In this document: piece by piece, positions 35,008 to 44,379 of the stretch
How the letters are laid out: each line of letters begins with the position of its first letter
How positions within the stretch are numbered: position 1 is the first letter of the stretch
Notes under the pieces: generated by a model
What the model was told of the DNA's origin: nothing
The model's input: the letters and a program-made list of their open reading frames with translations, nothing else
Database searches by the model: none
Assembly: GCA_024404675.1 (NCBI GenBank)
Contig: JAKSPO010000004.1
Span: 58,797-122,796 of the forward strand
Source: Lachnospiraceae bacterium
Lineage (GTDB): Bacteria > Bacillota > Clostridia > Lachnospirales > Lachnospiraceae
Length of the DNA stretch: 64,000 nucleotides
Direction of reading: 5' to 3'
Position numbers and translations under genes: made by a program

Positions 35008-35955
35008 TTAGCCGCGAATATCCTTCAGAACGGGCGCCGGCGTATTCTGCAGAATCTCCTTTGCAATAGCGATGGAATCCGTCTTCTGGGCACGTGCCAT
35101 AGCAGTAAGAAGAAGTCGGTGAGAAACCGTATTGACAAAAACCTCACTGACATCGGTCGGAACCACATAGTTCCGCCCCGCAAGATAAGCATGTGCCTTT
35201 GCCATAGCGGCAATCGCAAGCGAACCGCGGGGACTCACGCCAAGCGACAGTTGCCCGTTCGTTCTCGTGCGGTTTACAAGCTCGGTAATATATCCATAAA
35301 CAAGGTCATGCACATAGATAGACTCTGCCTCACGTCGACACGAGATCAGCTCCTCCTTCGTAAGCACACAGCTAACCTGATCAAGCGGATTCAGCCCGGT
35401 TCTCGCCTTCATCATGGCAATCTCAGCGGCAGGACTCGGATAACCAAGCTGTAAGCGAACCATAAAACGGTCGAGCTGCGAATCTGGAAGCATCTGCGTT
35501 CCTGCTGCGCCGACCGGATTCTGCGTAGCGATTACGATGAACGGGTCCGGAAGCTCCTTTGTCACACCCTCTACGGTAATCTGCCCCTCCTCCATTGCCT
35601 CAAGGAGCGCCGACTGCGTCTTTGAAGAGGTTCGGTTGATCTCGTCAGCCAGATAGAGGTTACAAAGAATACTGCCCGGCATATAAACACGCTTCTTCTC
35701 ATCCTTATCATACATACAGAAGCCAACAACATCCGACGGCATAACATCCGGTGTAAACTGCGTCCGCTTATACTTCAGATCCATTGCCTTCGAACAGGCA
35801 ACCGCAAGCGTCGTCTTTCCGACACCAGGCACATCCTCCAAAAGGACATGTCCACCGGCAAGCACTGCGGTAAGCAACTGATGAATAATTTCATCCTTGC
35901 CGATAATAACCTTTCTGATCTCCTCTTCAACAACTTGCATCTTCTCTGCGCTCAT
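35008..35955 (-). CDS. MoxR-family AAA+ ATPase
   Basis: A 315-residue AAA+ ATPase. Walker A is DVPGVGKTT (about 40-48), Walker B is LYLADEINR (about 104-112), sensor 1 is IATQNP, and the Arg finger region is DSQLDRFMVRL. The C-terminal lid ends the protein. MoxR ATPases act as chaperones for VWA/DUF58-type partners, which are encoded 24 bases downstream. ATG at 35955 has GGGAG at 8-base spacing. Confidence 0.95.
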   Translation of the reverse strand: MSAEKMQVVEEEIRKVIIGKDEIIHQLLTAVLAGGHVLLEDVPGVGKTTLAVACSKAMDLKYKRTQFTPDVMPSDVVGFCMYDKDEKKRVYMPGSILCNLYLADEINRTSSKTQSALLEAMEEGQITVEGVTKELPDPFIVIATQNPVGAAGTQMLPDSQLDRFMVRLQLGYPSPAAEIAMMKARTGLNPLDQVSCVLTKEELISCRREAESIYVHDLVYGYITELVNRTRTNGQLSLGVSPRGSLAIAAMAKAHAYLAGRNYVVPTDVSEVFVNTVSHRLLLTAMARAQKTDSIAIAKEILQNTPAPVLKDIRG

Positions 35956-36012
35956 GCTTCATTCTCCCTCATATATTGTAGGCACTCTTAAACCCGCCGT
36001 TACTCTTCTCAC

Positions 36013-36053
36013 AGAAAAAAGCCTCGTGCCGACCGGCCGATCGGCATGAGGCC
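36013..36053 (-). terminator. Terminator after the YegP-like gene
   Basis: GCCTCGTGCCGA (36021-36032) pairs with TCGGCATGAGGC (36041-36052), one G-U pair, and TTTTTT follows on the minus strand. Confidence 0.9.
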
Positions 36054-36117
36054 ACTGGTTTCTTTCTTAGCAAATGCTGCCCGTTCCACGCGTGAACAGC
36101 CGGCAAATATTACTCAC

Positions 36118-36486
36118 TTAAGCTTCAACAACAGGAGCATCCGGAGCATTCTTCTGAACGCTTGCGATACCGTTCATGCAGCTGGACTTCGTGGTGTAAC
36201 CCTCGCTTACAGCGATAATCTCGCCGTTCGTAGCCTTAAGACGGAAACGGAACTCGCCTCTCTTATCGGCATAAACCTCAAACTTAGGATGCTTCGCCTT
36301 CTCAAAGCCCTCTACAGTCTGGTCCTCAATATTAGCAACAGCGGCATTCTTACGAACACTCTCAATACCGTTCTTGCAGGACTTCTCGCTGGAATATACT
36401 TCAGACGTAGCGATAACTTCGCCATTGCCTGCCTTCAAATCAAACTTAATACCGCTTGCAACCTGCTTTACTACAAACTTACCCAT
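36118..36486 (-). CDS. YegP-like protein with two DUF1508 repeats
   Basis: From ATG at 36486 (GGAGG 8 bases upstream) the product has 122 residues. It has two copies of the DUF1508 module: GKFVVKQVASGIKFDLKAGN...SVRKNA (about 2-50) and PKFEVYADKRGEFRFRLKATN...SVQKNAPD (about 65-117). The family is small and widespread; its function is unknown. It has its own consensus promoter and terminator, so it is a single-gene unit. Confidence 0.9.
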   Translation of the reverse strand: MGKFVVKQVASGIKFDLKAGNGEVIATSEVYSSEKSCKNGIESVRKNAAVANIEDQTVEGFEKAKHPKFEVYADKRGEFRFRLKATNGEIIAVSEGYTTKSSCMNGIASVQKNAPDAPVVEA

Positions 36487-36536
36487 ATCCTCTTCCTCCA
36501 TTCATTCTTTGAGTTCATAATAAACCCTTTGAAATA

Positions 36537-36565
36537 AGTATATTTCAAAGAAAATGCCTTGTCAA
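36537..36565 (-). promoter_or_regulatory. Promoter of the YegP-like gene
   Basis: TTGACA (36560-36565), 17 bases, TATACT (36537-36542) on the minus strand, about 50 bases before the ATG. The strength of the match suggests strong constitutive expression. Confidence 0.8.
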
Positions 36566-36654
36566 CCGAAAGTTCCCTTTTCCGTACTTACGTAAGCTAG
36601 AATCGCTTCCTTAGGCTCACGGTTCCTAACCGAAGGGAAAGTAACGGTTTCGAC

Positions 36655-37596
36655 TTATATTCCTTCAAGAATTCCCATAAAGAATTCAATCTGGTCGCGA
36701 TTAGCCTTCTGTCCGACAGGCTCGTTCAGGTCAAGGTGGAACACATGATAGATCATTCTGTCCTCATCAAGACCGTAAATATGTCCCTTTGCCGGTACGC
36801 CCTTCTCCTTAAGAAGCGCAACAAGCGGCTCGCAGGACTCTCTTAAGAAATCATCCTTTGAGGAAAATACCATCGCCGGCGGGAAGGCATCCGTGATGTA
36901 ATCAAGCGCAGAGTACAACGTCTCCTTTAGCGGGTTGTCCGCACCGAGGTAATCCGTCACCATATCCGCGGTCTCGCCAAGCTTCTCCCGCTCTCCGACA
37001 TAATACATACCACATGCAAGCGATACGCCGAGGATCGTAACATTCGGCTTATCCGAAAGACCGATTGCCTCACTGTAAGCTGCATTGGAATTGGCAATTG
37101 CATATTCGCAGGCAAGCTGTGCGCCGGCGGAATCACCGATCAGAAACACCTTATCACGGTCAATTCCGTAGAAAGAACCATACCGCTCAATCCACTTCAT
37201 CACCGAATGAATATCCTGCATCGAAGAAGGATATTTGTATTCCGGTGCCAGACGATAGTTCATATTGACAACGGCAAAGCCGCTTTCCGCAAGGTGCATG
37301 CAATAGAATCGATACAGCTCCTTATCGCCGTAGAAATACCCGCCGCCGTGAATCGATACGATGGTCGGCAGGAGCTCGCCCTGCATGGACTTCGGGGTAT
37401 ATACATCCAAAAGATTGTCCGCACCATAGGAACGATACGGTTTCTCGCCGGGCTCCACCTCTTTACTCGGCTCGCAGAAGCCATAGGTGATATTTCGAAC
37501 AATATTCACGCAATCAGGCTCCGTAAAATGCTCGTCTCTTTTTGCATCCGAAGCGGCCCAGGCCGCACGCATCTTAAGTACTCTCTCAGGGGTCAT
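36655..37596 (-). CDS. Alpha/beta hydrolase, HSL/BD-FAE-type esterase
   Basis: A 313-residue esterase of the hormone-sensitive-lipase group. The oxyanion motif is HGGGYFYG (about 84-91). The nucleophile elbow is GDSAGAQ (Ser near 158), and Asp and His late in the protein (YHVFHLDL) complete the triad. No signal peptide. Its ATG overlaps the stop of the CBM2-GH5 gene by one base (TAATG), so it is coupled to a cellulase. Removing acetyl groups from imported oligosaccharides would fit, but this is inference. Confidence 0.9.
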   Translation of the reverse strand: MTPERVLKMRAAWAASDAKRDEHFTEPDCVNIVRNITYGFCEPSKEVEPGEKPYRSYGADNLLDVYTPKSMQGELLPTIVSIHGGGYFYGDKELYRFYCMHLAESGFAVVNMNYRLAPEYKYPSSMQDIHSVMKWIERYGSFYGIDRDKVFLIGDSAGAQLACEYAIANSNAAYSEAIGLSDKPNVTILGVSLACGMYYVGEREKLGETADMVTDYLGADNPLKETLYSALDYITDAFPPAMVFSSKDDFLRESCEPLVALLKEKGVPAKGHIYGLDEDRMIYHVFHLDLNEPVGQKANRDQIEFFMGILEGI

Positions 37597-39479
37597 TACC
37601 AGTTCCCTCCTTTTGCTTCGCTAAGGCTAATGCCGCTGTTTCCAAGCGGAATCGCGTGGTCAAGGCCGACGAAACGGCCATTTTCCTGCCAAAGAACTTC
37701 CTTGACAAAGTTATATTTTTCTGTGTCCCAGGTGACGAAATCATCCTTCAGAAGACCGCCCGTATCACCGGAGTTGGCGTTCAGGCACCAGAAGGTATGA
37801 TTCAGATGATAGGTACCGATCAGCTTACGCATATGCGTCATCCAGGTCAGATTCGGCTCTCTCATAAAGCCGCCCCACTCACCGATCAGAAGCGGTGCTT
37901 TGTTCTCTTCATAGATGTAGAACCAGTTATCATGCCAGCAGTCCTTCATCAGACTGTTATAATCGTAATCTCCCTCGAACCAGGGCTGCTTATATACGGT
38001 CGGACCGTAATCATGCGGAGAATATACAAGCTTATTCTGGTAGCGGCCGAGATTAATCGGAAATTCCCGAACGGCACGCAGGTTTCCGCCCCACCAGTTG
38101 AAATCGTAATCCTTCTCATCGGTGGAATGGAAGTCGGAATTCGTTGCCAGATCCTTCGGGAATATCTCGGTTCCCTCAATCAATATCAGTACGTTCGGAT
38201 TCTTGGCAAGTACTCTTGCCGCAGCGGTTTCTGCGACGTATTTCCAGTTATTGGCACTCTTTGAGTTGTTCCAGATTGCAGCGCCGCTTCCCTCGTAGGG
38301 CTTGCCGTGCGGCTCGTTCTTCAGATCGAAGCCGATGATGGTGTCGTTATTCTTATACCGCTCCGCCATCCATTCAAGCGCGGTATAATAATCCTCCACC
38401 GAGATTCTGTCGGTATACCACAGATTCACATTGTGTCCGGAGGCGTTCGTCTCCGCACTGTGAATATCCGGAATAACCTTAAGGCCGTTCGTCTCCGCAA
38501 GTACAAGAAAATACTCCCAGATCTGCAGGCTGTTCATCTTGTTAAGCGTCGGATTATATGCATTGTTGTAATTCGCACGCGGATACTCGCCCCGCTTCCA
38601 CTGAAGCAATAGCTCCGCCGAAATCGGTACACGAATGACATTGAAGCCGTGATCCGCAATCGCCTTCACCGTAGGCTCAAGCTTACTGTTCCACAGGCCG
38701 TCAAATGTGTTCGTTCCGGTGTTGTAGCCAAACCAGTTCAAGCCGGTCAGCCATACCTTCTTGCCGTCCTTATCGTAAATATTGCGTCCGTCGGTATAGA
38801 GCCAGTCATCTCCCTGCACGGCCTTCTCGCTTCTGTTAAGCACAGCCTCCGGCGTCTCATCCTTCGAATCCTCGCCCGGGTTGTTGATTGCATTCTGATC
38901 CACCTTGCCTGCTGCCACCTCGCATGCTACGCCGTTCAGCCTGGCATCGGTAATCTTCAGCTCCTCATTAACCCCGAGATTGCAGCCGATTGCAACCACG
39001 CCGCCTGCCGGAATACTTCCGTTGTAAACCGCATTGGTAATGGTCAGGTGGTCCCCGTCTGCGGTATAGGTTCCGTTCCAGCCATTGACCGTTTTCAGGC
39101 CGGCAAATGTAAGCTCAAGCTTCCACCCGTCCACAGGCTCTGCCGAATCATTCTGAATCGCAAGCTCTACGCCGTACATATTCACGCCCTTATCGTTCCA
39201 GGAATCTCCTGCGGAATAGGTAACGCGGTAGCTGCCTACGGTAGCGGTTGGCGTCGGCGTTACCGTTATGCCTTCTGTCGGTGTCTCCGTCGTACCGGGT
39301 GTAACAGTCACATCACGAATAGCCTCAGTCGGCGTCGGCTTCTTCGCGGGCTCCTCGTCCCTTCCGCCCATATTGATTGCAACAATCAGGGCAATCACAA
39401 GTCCTACCACAGCCATGCTGAGCGCCCCGAGTGCGAACCATACTGCGGGTGCGACCTGCTTCATCTGTTTCTCTTCCAT
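37596..39479 (-). CDS. Membrane-anchored CBM2-GH5 endoglucanase
   Basis: A 627-residue enzyme. One N-terminal membrane helix (about 12-36) without a lipobox anchors it outside the cell. A Pro/Thr linker follows (about 42-80), then a family 2-type carbohydrate-binding module (about 83-185, with GWKLELTF and NGSIPAGG). The GH5 catalytic domain (about 235-600) has E389 in LKNEPHG as acid/base and E534 in LLIGEWGG as nucleophile. The layout suggests cleavage of cellulose or a similar beta-glucan at the surface. The esterase gene follows, overlapping by one base. Confidence 0.94.
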   Translation of the reverse strand: MEEKQMKQVAPAVWFALGALSMAVVGLVIALIVAINMGGRDEEPAKKPTPTEAIRDVTVTPGTTETPTEGITVTPTPTATVGSYRVTYSAGDSWNDKGVNMYGVELAIQNDSAEPVDGWKLELTFAGLKTVNGWNGTYTADGDHLTITNAVYNGSIPAGGVVAIGCNLGVNEELKITDARLNGVACEVAAGKVDQNAINNPGEDSKDETPEAVLNRSEKAVQGDDWLYTDGRNIYDKDGKKVWLTGLNWFGYNTGTNTFDGLWNSKLEPTVKAIADHGFNVIRVPISAELLLQWKRGEYPRANYNNAYNPTLNKMNSLQIWEYFLVLAETNGLKVIPDIHSAETNASGHNVNLWYTDRISVEDYYTALEWMAERYKNNDTIIGFDLKNEPHGKPYEGSGAAIWNNSKSANNWKYVAETAAARVLAKNPNVLILIEGTEIFPKDLATNSDFHSTDEKDYDFNWWGGNLRAVREFPINLGRYQNKLVYSPHDYGPTVYKQPWFEGDYDYNSLMKDCWHDNWFYIYEENKAPLLIGEWGGFMREPNLTWMTHMRKLIGTYHLNHTFWCLNANSGDTGGLLKDDFVTWDTEKYNFVKEVLWQENGRFVGLDHAIPLGNSGISLSEAKGGNW

Positions 39480-39506
39480 TCCTGTCTCCTCTTTACACGC
39501 AAATAC

Positions 39507-40322
39507 TCATTTCAAAAGATAGCGGCGTACCGCTTCCATAACGCCGTCATGCTCGTTGTCGGCAGTAACCGCATCGGCCATCGCCTTCACATGCTCCATC
39601 GCATTGCCCATCGCCACACCGAGTCCCGCTGCTTTGATAAGCGGCAGATCATTGCCGGCATCTCCGATTGCCATTGTCTCTGAAAGTGAAAGCCCAAGCC
39701 CCTCGGCAACCCTGCCAACCGCCTGTGCCTTCGAGACGTTTCGGTTGAAAAACTCAAGTGCATTGATGGAGGAGGTTTCCACGCTGACCCGCTCCCGAAT
39801 CGACTCGGGAACCAGCTTGCTCCACGCAACAGCCTGCCCGCTCATGCTATACCAAAGAATCTTGGATATTCCCTGCTTCGAAAGCTCATCAATCGATGTC
39901 ACCGGCCGCGCCTTCATCTTTCCGAACCGCTGCTCATAATCTTCTATCAGCGCATCCATTCGGCTTCCGTACAGAATATTCTGCGACCACACGACCATCG
40001 AAATCCCAAGCGACTCTCCGAGCGCATAGATTTCCTTTGCGTCCTCACGGGCTAGCTGCAGCTCAAACAGTATCTCATCGGTCCTTGGGTCCACAATCAT
40101 CGCACCGTTATTCGTCACAACCGGCGTGTCTGGTCCGACACATTCGGCATATGCCCGTGCCCCGGGCCACGCTCTTCCCGTCGCAAGGCATACATGGATT
40201 CCCTGCTCCATCGCTGCCTGCAAAGCCGCCAGATTGGCCTCGCTGATTCGCTTATCATCCGTCAGAAGCGTTCCGTCCAGATCGACTGCAAGAAGCCGTA
40301 AGTTGTTCTGCTTACTTTCCAT
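39507..40322 (-). CDS. Cof-type HAD-superfamily sugar phosphatase
   Basis: A 271-residue class IIB HAD hydrolase. Motif I is LLAVDLDGTLLTDD, motif II is LATGRAW, and motif IV is AIGDAGNDLPLIKAAG, with GVAMGNA after it. The Cof/YidA group dephosphorylates sugar phosphates and cofactor intermediates. It is 27 bases upstream of the CBM2-GH5 gene on the same strand, so it may belong to the polysaccharide unit. Confidence 0.93.
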   Translation of the reverse strand: MESKQNNLRLLAVDLDGTLLTDDKRISEANLAALQAAMEQGIHVCLATGRAWPGARAYAECVGPDTPVVTNNGAMIVDPRTDEILFELQLAREDAKEIYALGESLGISMVVWSQNILYGSRMDALIEDYEQRFGKMKARPVTSIDELSKQGISKILWYSMSGQAVAWSKLVPESIRERVSVETSSINALEFFNRNVSKAQAVGRVAEGLGLSLSETMAIGDAGNDLPLIKAAGLGVAMGNAMEHVKAMADAVTADNEHDGVMEAVRRYLLK

Positions 40323-40433
40323 GCCGCACCTTCCTCACCAAAACATTCTTTCTCCTATTATATCATCCAAGCGGCAAATGTTCCACCCATATTTATCGTC
40401 ATGAAAAAATGCCGCAAAATGCCTCCCTTAACG

Positions 40434-40466
40434 TCAAAAAATCCCCCTGTGCACAGCACAGAGGGA
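40434..40466 (-). terminator. Terminator of birA-bioY
   Basis: CCCCCTGTGC (40443-40452) pairs with GCACAGAGGG (40457-40466) around CAGC. On the minus strand ATTTTTTGACG follows. Confidence 0.82.
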
Positions 40467-40479
40467 AATATTTCTATTC

Positions 40480-41049
40480 CTAATCACGAAGCATGCCTGC
40501 TTTGATCAGCGCCGCACGAATCTGCGGTCCGATAATGAGCGCAAGCGCAATCTTTGCAAGATCGCCGGGAATGAACGGGATTACGCCGGCTGCAAGTGCT
40601 TTGCCGAAGGTAAGGCCGGCCTGGTAAGCAAGCCATGCGGTACCAAGCGCATACAAAACGACCGTACCCACAAGCATTCCGATGATGCTTAAAATAATGC
40701 TTTTACGCTTTCTTTCGATCATCAGACCACTGATAATTGCCAAGGGAATAAAGCCGATCAGGTAGCCGCCGGTCGGTCCAAACAGCTTCTGCGGTCCGCC
40801 GGTATAATTCGAGAAGACCGGCACGCCGCAAAGGCCGATCAGAAGGTAGACAACAATACTTGTCGTGGATAATCTTGTTCCGAGTACGTACACGGAGAAA
40901 TACACAACAAGGCTTGTGAGGGAGATCGGCACGGGACCGATCGGAAGCGCAAGCGGTGCTAGCACGCAGGTTACTGCGGTAACCACGCCTACAAGCGCAA
41001 GCTCTTTAATACGGATGTGATTATTACGGGATGTGTTACTCTGACTCAT
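40480..41049 (-). CDS. bioY: Biotin ECF transporter S component BioY
   Basis: A 189-residue protein with six predicted helices and the BioY signatures LPIGPVPISLTS and FGPTGGYLIGFI. It binds biotin in the membrane and works with a shared ECF ATPase module, which is not in this window. It is cotranscribed with birA, 12 bases upstream, and controlled by the BirA operator at 42107-42135. The neighbouring fatty acid operon uses biotin on AccB. Confidence 0.96.
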   Translation of the reverse strand: MSQSNTSRNNHIRIKELALVGVVTAVTCVLAPLALPIGPVPISLTSLVVYFSVYVLGTRLSTTSIVVYLLIGLCGVPVFSNYTGGPQKLFGPTGGYLIGFIPLAIISGLMIERKRKSIILSIIGMLVGTVVLYALGTAWLAYQAGLTFGKALAAGVIPFIPGDLAKIALALIIGPQIRAALIKAGMLRD

Positions 41050-41061
41050 CGGTTAGCTCCT

Positions 41062-42048
41062 TTACAATTTGAGACTGACCTCACCCGAAGAAAGCTTTTC
41101 CTGTGTTCCGTCCGGAAGCTCTACGAGAAGGCTGCAGTCGTCTTCGATTGCCAGTACTCTGGCCCGGCGAGATTCTCCCGATGCATGAATATTGTCTATT
41201 ACCGTTACCAAACGTCCTATCAGAATCGAATGCGCGCGATAGCTCTCAAGAAAGCTTCGCTCCAGAAGATGATCGTAGTGATACAAAAATCTGTCCACGA
41301 TTCCCGCAATCAGCTTCTCACGAAAGCCCATCGGAATCGCTTGCTCCGAAAACAGACTGCCGGCGATACCGCTGATGCTCTTATCGAACCCGCCCTGCGG
41401 ATCGGAAAGATTGACGCCCAGTCCGACAACGGCATACTCAAGCCCCTGCGTTTCGAAATCAATGGATGCCTCCGTCAGAATACCGCAGACCTTTCGGCCG
41501 TCAAGGAATATGTCATTCACCCATTTGATGCCGGCCTCACGTCCTGTCAGCTCGCTGATCGTCTCACAAACCGCTACGGCAACCGAGGTCGTTAACATCA
41601 ACGCATCCTTTGCCTCCATACGGGGACGAAGAATCAGGCTCATGTAGATGCCCGTCTGCTTCGGCGAAAGGAAGGTTCTTCCCATGCGTCCGCGTCCTGC
41701 GGTCTGCTCTAATGAAACTAAGAGTGTTCCCTCCGGGGCGCCCTTTGCGGCTTCTTCTTTCAATAACGTATTCGTAGAGGTTACACAGTTCTCCACTCTG
41801 ATGTGCAGACGATCGGCATTAGCCGACTGTGCCGCAATGGATGCTGCGGACAGAATGTCACTGTCCATCGCAAGTGCATACCCCTTATTGGTAACGGCGG
41901 TAATCGGATATCCGGCTTCCCTAAGCTTCTTGATTGCCTTCCAGACTGCGTTTCGAGACACATACATCTGCTTTGCTAGCGCCTCTCCGGAGAGGAAGGT
42001 GCCTCGATTCAATTCAAGTATTTCCAACAATTGTTCCTGATATCCCAT
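41062..42048 (-). CDS. birA: Biotin-[acetyl-CoA-carboxylase] ligase and biotin repressor
   Basis: ATG at 42048 (AAAGGAG 5 bases upstream) gives 328 residues. Residues 1-60 are the winged helix that binds DNA (SGEALAKQMYVSRNAVWKAI). The ligase core contains the biotinyl-AMP loop GRGRMG at 118-123 and KWVNDIF. BirA joins biotin to AccB, whose gene lies 9 kb upstream, and, when loaded with biotinyl-AMP, represses transport genes. It autoregulates birA-bioY through its operator. Confidence 0.96.
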   Translation of the reverse strand: MGYQEQLLEILELNRGTFLSGEALAKQMYVSRNAVWKAIKKLREAGYPITAVTNKGYALAMDSDILSAASIAAQSANADRLHIRVENCVTSTNTLLKEEAAKGAPEGTLLVSLEQTAGRGRMGRTFLSPKQTGIYMSLILRPRMEAKDALMLTTSVAVAVCETISELTGREAGIKWVNDIFLDGRKVCGILTEASIDFETQGLEYAVVGLGVNLSDPQGGFDKSISGIAGSLFSEQAIPMGFREKLIAGIVDRFLYHYDHLLERSFLESYRAHSILIGRLVTVIDNIHASGESRRARVLAIEDDCSLLVELPDGTQEKLSSGEVSLKL

Positions 42049-42083
42049 ACTACTCCTTTCAACGGGACCGCTCGTCATAAGCG

Positions 42084-42135
42084 ATTATAGTCACCCATTC
42101 TTATAATGTCAACCATTCTTATAATATTGGTGACA
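42084..42135 (-). promoter_or_regulatory. birA-bioY promoter with BirA operator
   Basis: The promoter is TTGACA (42107-42112), 17 bases, TATAAT (42084-42089). A BirA box TGTCAACC-N14-GGTGACA (42107-42135) covers the -35. The 18-bp unit GTCACCCATTCTTATAAT (42090-42107) is repeated directly at 42108-42125 with one change, so three half-sites lie side by side. Confidence 0.85.
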
Positions 42136-42156
42136 ATCGACAGGCATTTCCCGTGC

Positions 42157-42196
42157 CTTTTTATCAAAAGCGGCGACTGATTCTCTCAGCCGCCGC
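42157..42196 (-). terminator. Terminator of the fatty acid operon
   Basis: GCGGCGACTG (42170-42179) pairs with CAGCCGCCGC (42187-42196), one G-U pair. On the minus strand TTTTGATAAAAAGG follows. Confidence 0.82.
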
Positions 42197-42209
42197 GTCC
42201 GTTCCGATT

Positions 42210-42656
42210 CTACCGGAGCTTCACATCAATCTCCGGCATCAGCTCTCTGTCAATTATCGTAAGAAGCTCAGTAAGCCGTTCCGTGTCTTCTTCCCCGAAA
42301 TGCTCCTTGATACGCTTCATAACCGTATCCATGTAATTATAGCTGATGTTGTAATATCGCATATACTTCTCGGTTACCTCAAGATGGTACTCTCTCTTGT
42401 CATCCTCCGACTGCACCCTCTTCAGGTATCCCTTCTTCACCAGGTTGTTAATCTTATATGCCGCATTCGGTGAAGAAATGTTGGCGATTCTTGCAAACTC
42501 CGCAACCGTAGGGTTGTTCAGAGCATAAATAATCTCCATGCAGAAGGTCTCCACCGTCGTAAGCGAAGCCTCTCTCTCCTGCAGGCGTTCGAAAACCTTC
42601 TGGTAAAAATGCAGTTTGAATTTCATGTATACGTTGCTGAATGCGTCCTGAAGCAT
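42210..42656 (-). CDS. MarR-family regulator at the end of the FASII operon (FabT-like)
   Basis: A 148-residue MarR protein with the winged helix near residues 48-90 (TVAEFARIANISSPNAAYKI, followed by KKGYLKRVQ and a DDKREYHL wing). It is the last gene of the acpP-acc-fab operon. In streptococci and relatives the FASII regulator FabT is also a MarR protein encoded in the cluster, so this is its likely counterpart. Two palindromic boxes at the acpP start site are its probable targets. The ligand may be an acyl-ACP. Confidence 0.87.
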   Translation of the reverse strand: MLQDAFSNVYMKFKLHFYQKVFERLQEREASLTTVETFCMEIIYALNNPTVAEFARIANISSPNAAYKINNLVKKGYLKRVQSEDDKREYHLEVTEKYMRYYNISYNYMDTVMKRIKEHFGEEDTERLTELLTIIDRELMPEIDVKLR

Positions 42657-42684
42657 ATGTGCTCTCTTTCTATTCGGGAATTAT

Positions 42685-43128
42685 CTAGTTCTCCTGATTG
42701 TCCTGGTCTACTGCAAAAATCAGCTCTGCGGAGCAGGCAAGCTTGTCACCGACATAAGCCTCTGCCTTGCCGATTCCAAGAGGTCCCTTGCGGGAACCGA
42801 TTTCCACTCTCAGATCCAGTACATCACCGGGAATTACCTGCTCACGGAATCTTGCATTCCGAATGCCGCCGAACAAGGCAATCTTACCCTTGTTCTCCTC
42901 CTCGGTGAGAAGCGCTACGGCGCCGGTCTGTGCAAGTGCCTCGATAATCAATACGCCGGGCATAATATGCTTCTGCGGAAAATGTCCCATGAACTGCATC
43001 TCGTTGGCCGTTACGCATTTGATGCCGCGTGCACTCTTGCCGGGCTCAAGCTCGGTAATACGGTCAACTAACAGAAAAGGATAACGATGCGGGATAATCT
43101 CCTGAATCTGGTTTGAATTTAACTCCAT
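42685..43128 (-). CDS. fabZ: 3-hydroxyacyl-ACP dehydratase
   Basis: FabZ removes water from 3-hydroxyacyl-ACP in the elongation cycle. The 147-residue hotdog protein has the active-site His49 in GHFPQ and Glu63 in LIIEALAQ, with the [10 protein letters not shown] start. It follows fabF by 15 bases. No FabA or FabM is seen in the window, so how unsaturated chains arise is not shown. Confidence 0.97.
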   Translation of the reverse strand: MELNSNQIQEIIPHRYPFLLVDRITELEPGKSARGIKCVTANEMQFMGHFPQKHIMPGVLIIEALAQTGAVALLTEEENKGKIALFGGIRNARFREQVIPGDVLDLRVEIGSRKGPLGIGKAEAYVGDKLACSAELIFAVDQDNQEN

Positions 43129-43143
43129 AATGATCCTCCGTTC

Positions 43144-44379
43144 CTACGCCTGATATTTTTTAAGAAGAATGGATGCGTTGTGCCCGCCGAAGCCGAGGGA
43201 ATTGGAAAGAGCATAATTCACCGTGCTGTGACGAAGCTCGTTGGGAACGATATCCAGATCACACTCTTCATCGGGTACCTCATAGTGGATGGTGGGCGGG
43301 ATGACATTCTCCTTTACGGAAAGCGCGGTAATAATCGCCTCTACGGCGCCGCTTGCGCCAAGCAAATGTCCGGTCATTGCCTTGGTGGAGCTGACCGCAA
43401 GCTGATATGCGTGCTCGCCGAAGGCACTCTTGATTGCCATAGTCTCGCCTCTGTCATTCAGATGCGTGGAAGTACCGTGTGCATTGATGTAATCTACCTG
43501 CTCCGGCTTGATTCCGCCGTCGCGAAGTGCCATCTCCATACAACGTGCAGCCATGCTACCGTCCTCAAGGGGTGCGGTCACATGGTTCGCATCACAGGTT
43601 GCACCGTAGCCGATTACTTCACAGTAGATATTCGCGCCTCTGGCAACGGCATGCTCATATTCCTCTAATACCAAGGCGCCGGCACCCTCGCCCATGACGA
43701 AGCCGTTACGCTCCTTGTCAAAGGGAATCGATGCTCGATTCGGGTCCTCTCCGGTACAAAGGGCATGCAATGCGGTAAATCCGCCGATGCCGAAGGAATT
43801 GATGCAGGCCTCGCTTCCGCCGCACATACAGATATCCAGATAACCGTCACGAATCTGGCGGAAAGCGTCTCCCATCGCATTCGTGGAACCGGCACAGGCC
43901 GTAACCACACAGGAGCACATACCGTGGAAGCCGTATTTGATGGCAATATGACCTGCTGCCATATTGCTGATGGACATAGGAACGAAGTGAGGAGAGATTC
44001 TGTCGAAGCCCTTCTCCTGTCCCTTGGCACTCTCATTCTGAATCGTTCCGAGTCCGCCGATACCACTGGAAAATATTATACCACAACGAAGTGCATCTTC
44101 GCTACTCATTTTTATTTTTGAATCCTCCATTGCTTCCGTTGCCGCTACAACAGCGAAAACGGTGAACGGATCCATCTTACGAAGCTCACTGCGCTCAAGG
44201 TAATCCTCCGGATTAAAATTCTTCACTTCACCGGCAAGTGTAACCTTTCTGCCTGTCGTGTCGTAATGCGTGATCTTATCAATACCGCAGCGTCCATTAA
44301 GAACAGAGCTCCAAAGCTCCTTAACATTGTTTCCGATGGGTGTGATTGCACCCATACCGGTAATCACTACTCTTCTCAT
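43144..44379 (-). CDS. fabF: 3-oxoacyl-ACP synthase II
   Basis: A 411-residue condensing enzyme that extends acyl-ACP by two carbons with malonyl-ACP. The acyl-binding Cys162 lies in VVTACAGSTNAMG (more often TACATGTNA in the family). The two histidines are in NAHGTSTHLND and KAMTGHLLGASG. The start overlaps the fabG stop by 4 bases. Confidence 0.97.
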   Translation of the reverse strand: MRRVVITGMGAITPIGNNVKELWSSVLNGRCGIDKITHYDTTGRKVTLAGEVKNFNPEDYLERSELRKMDPFTVFAVVAATEAMEDSKIKMSSEDALRCGIIFSSGIGGLGTIQNESAKGQEKGFDRISPHFVPMSISNMAAGHIAIKYGFHGMCSCVVTACAGSTNAMGDAFRQIRDGYLDICMCGGSEACINSFGIGGFTALHALCTGEDPNRASIPFDKERNGFVMGEGAGALVLEEYEHAVARGANIYCEVIGYGATCDANHVTAPLEDGSMAARCMEMALRDGGIKPEQVDYINAHGTSTHLNDRGETMAIKSAFGEHAYQLAVSSTKAMTGHLLGASGAVEAIITALSVKENVIPPTIHYEVPDEECDLDIVPNELRHSTVNYALSNSLGFGGHNASILLKKYQA

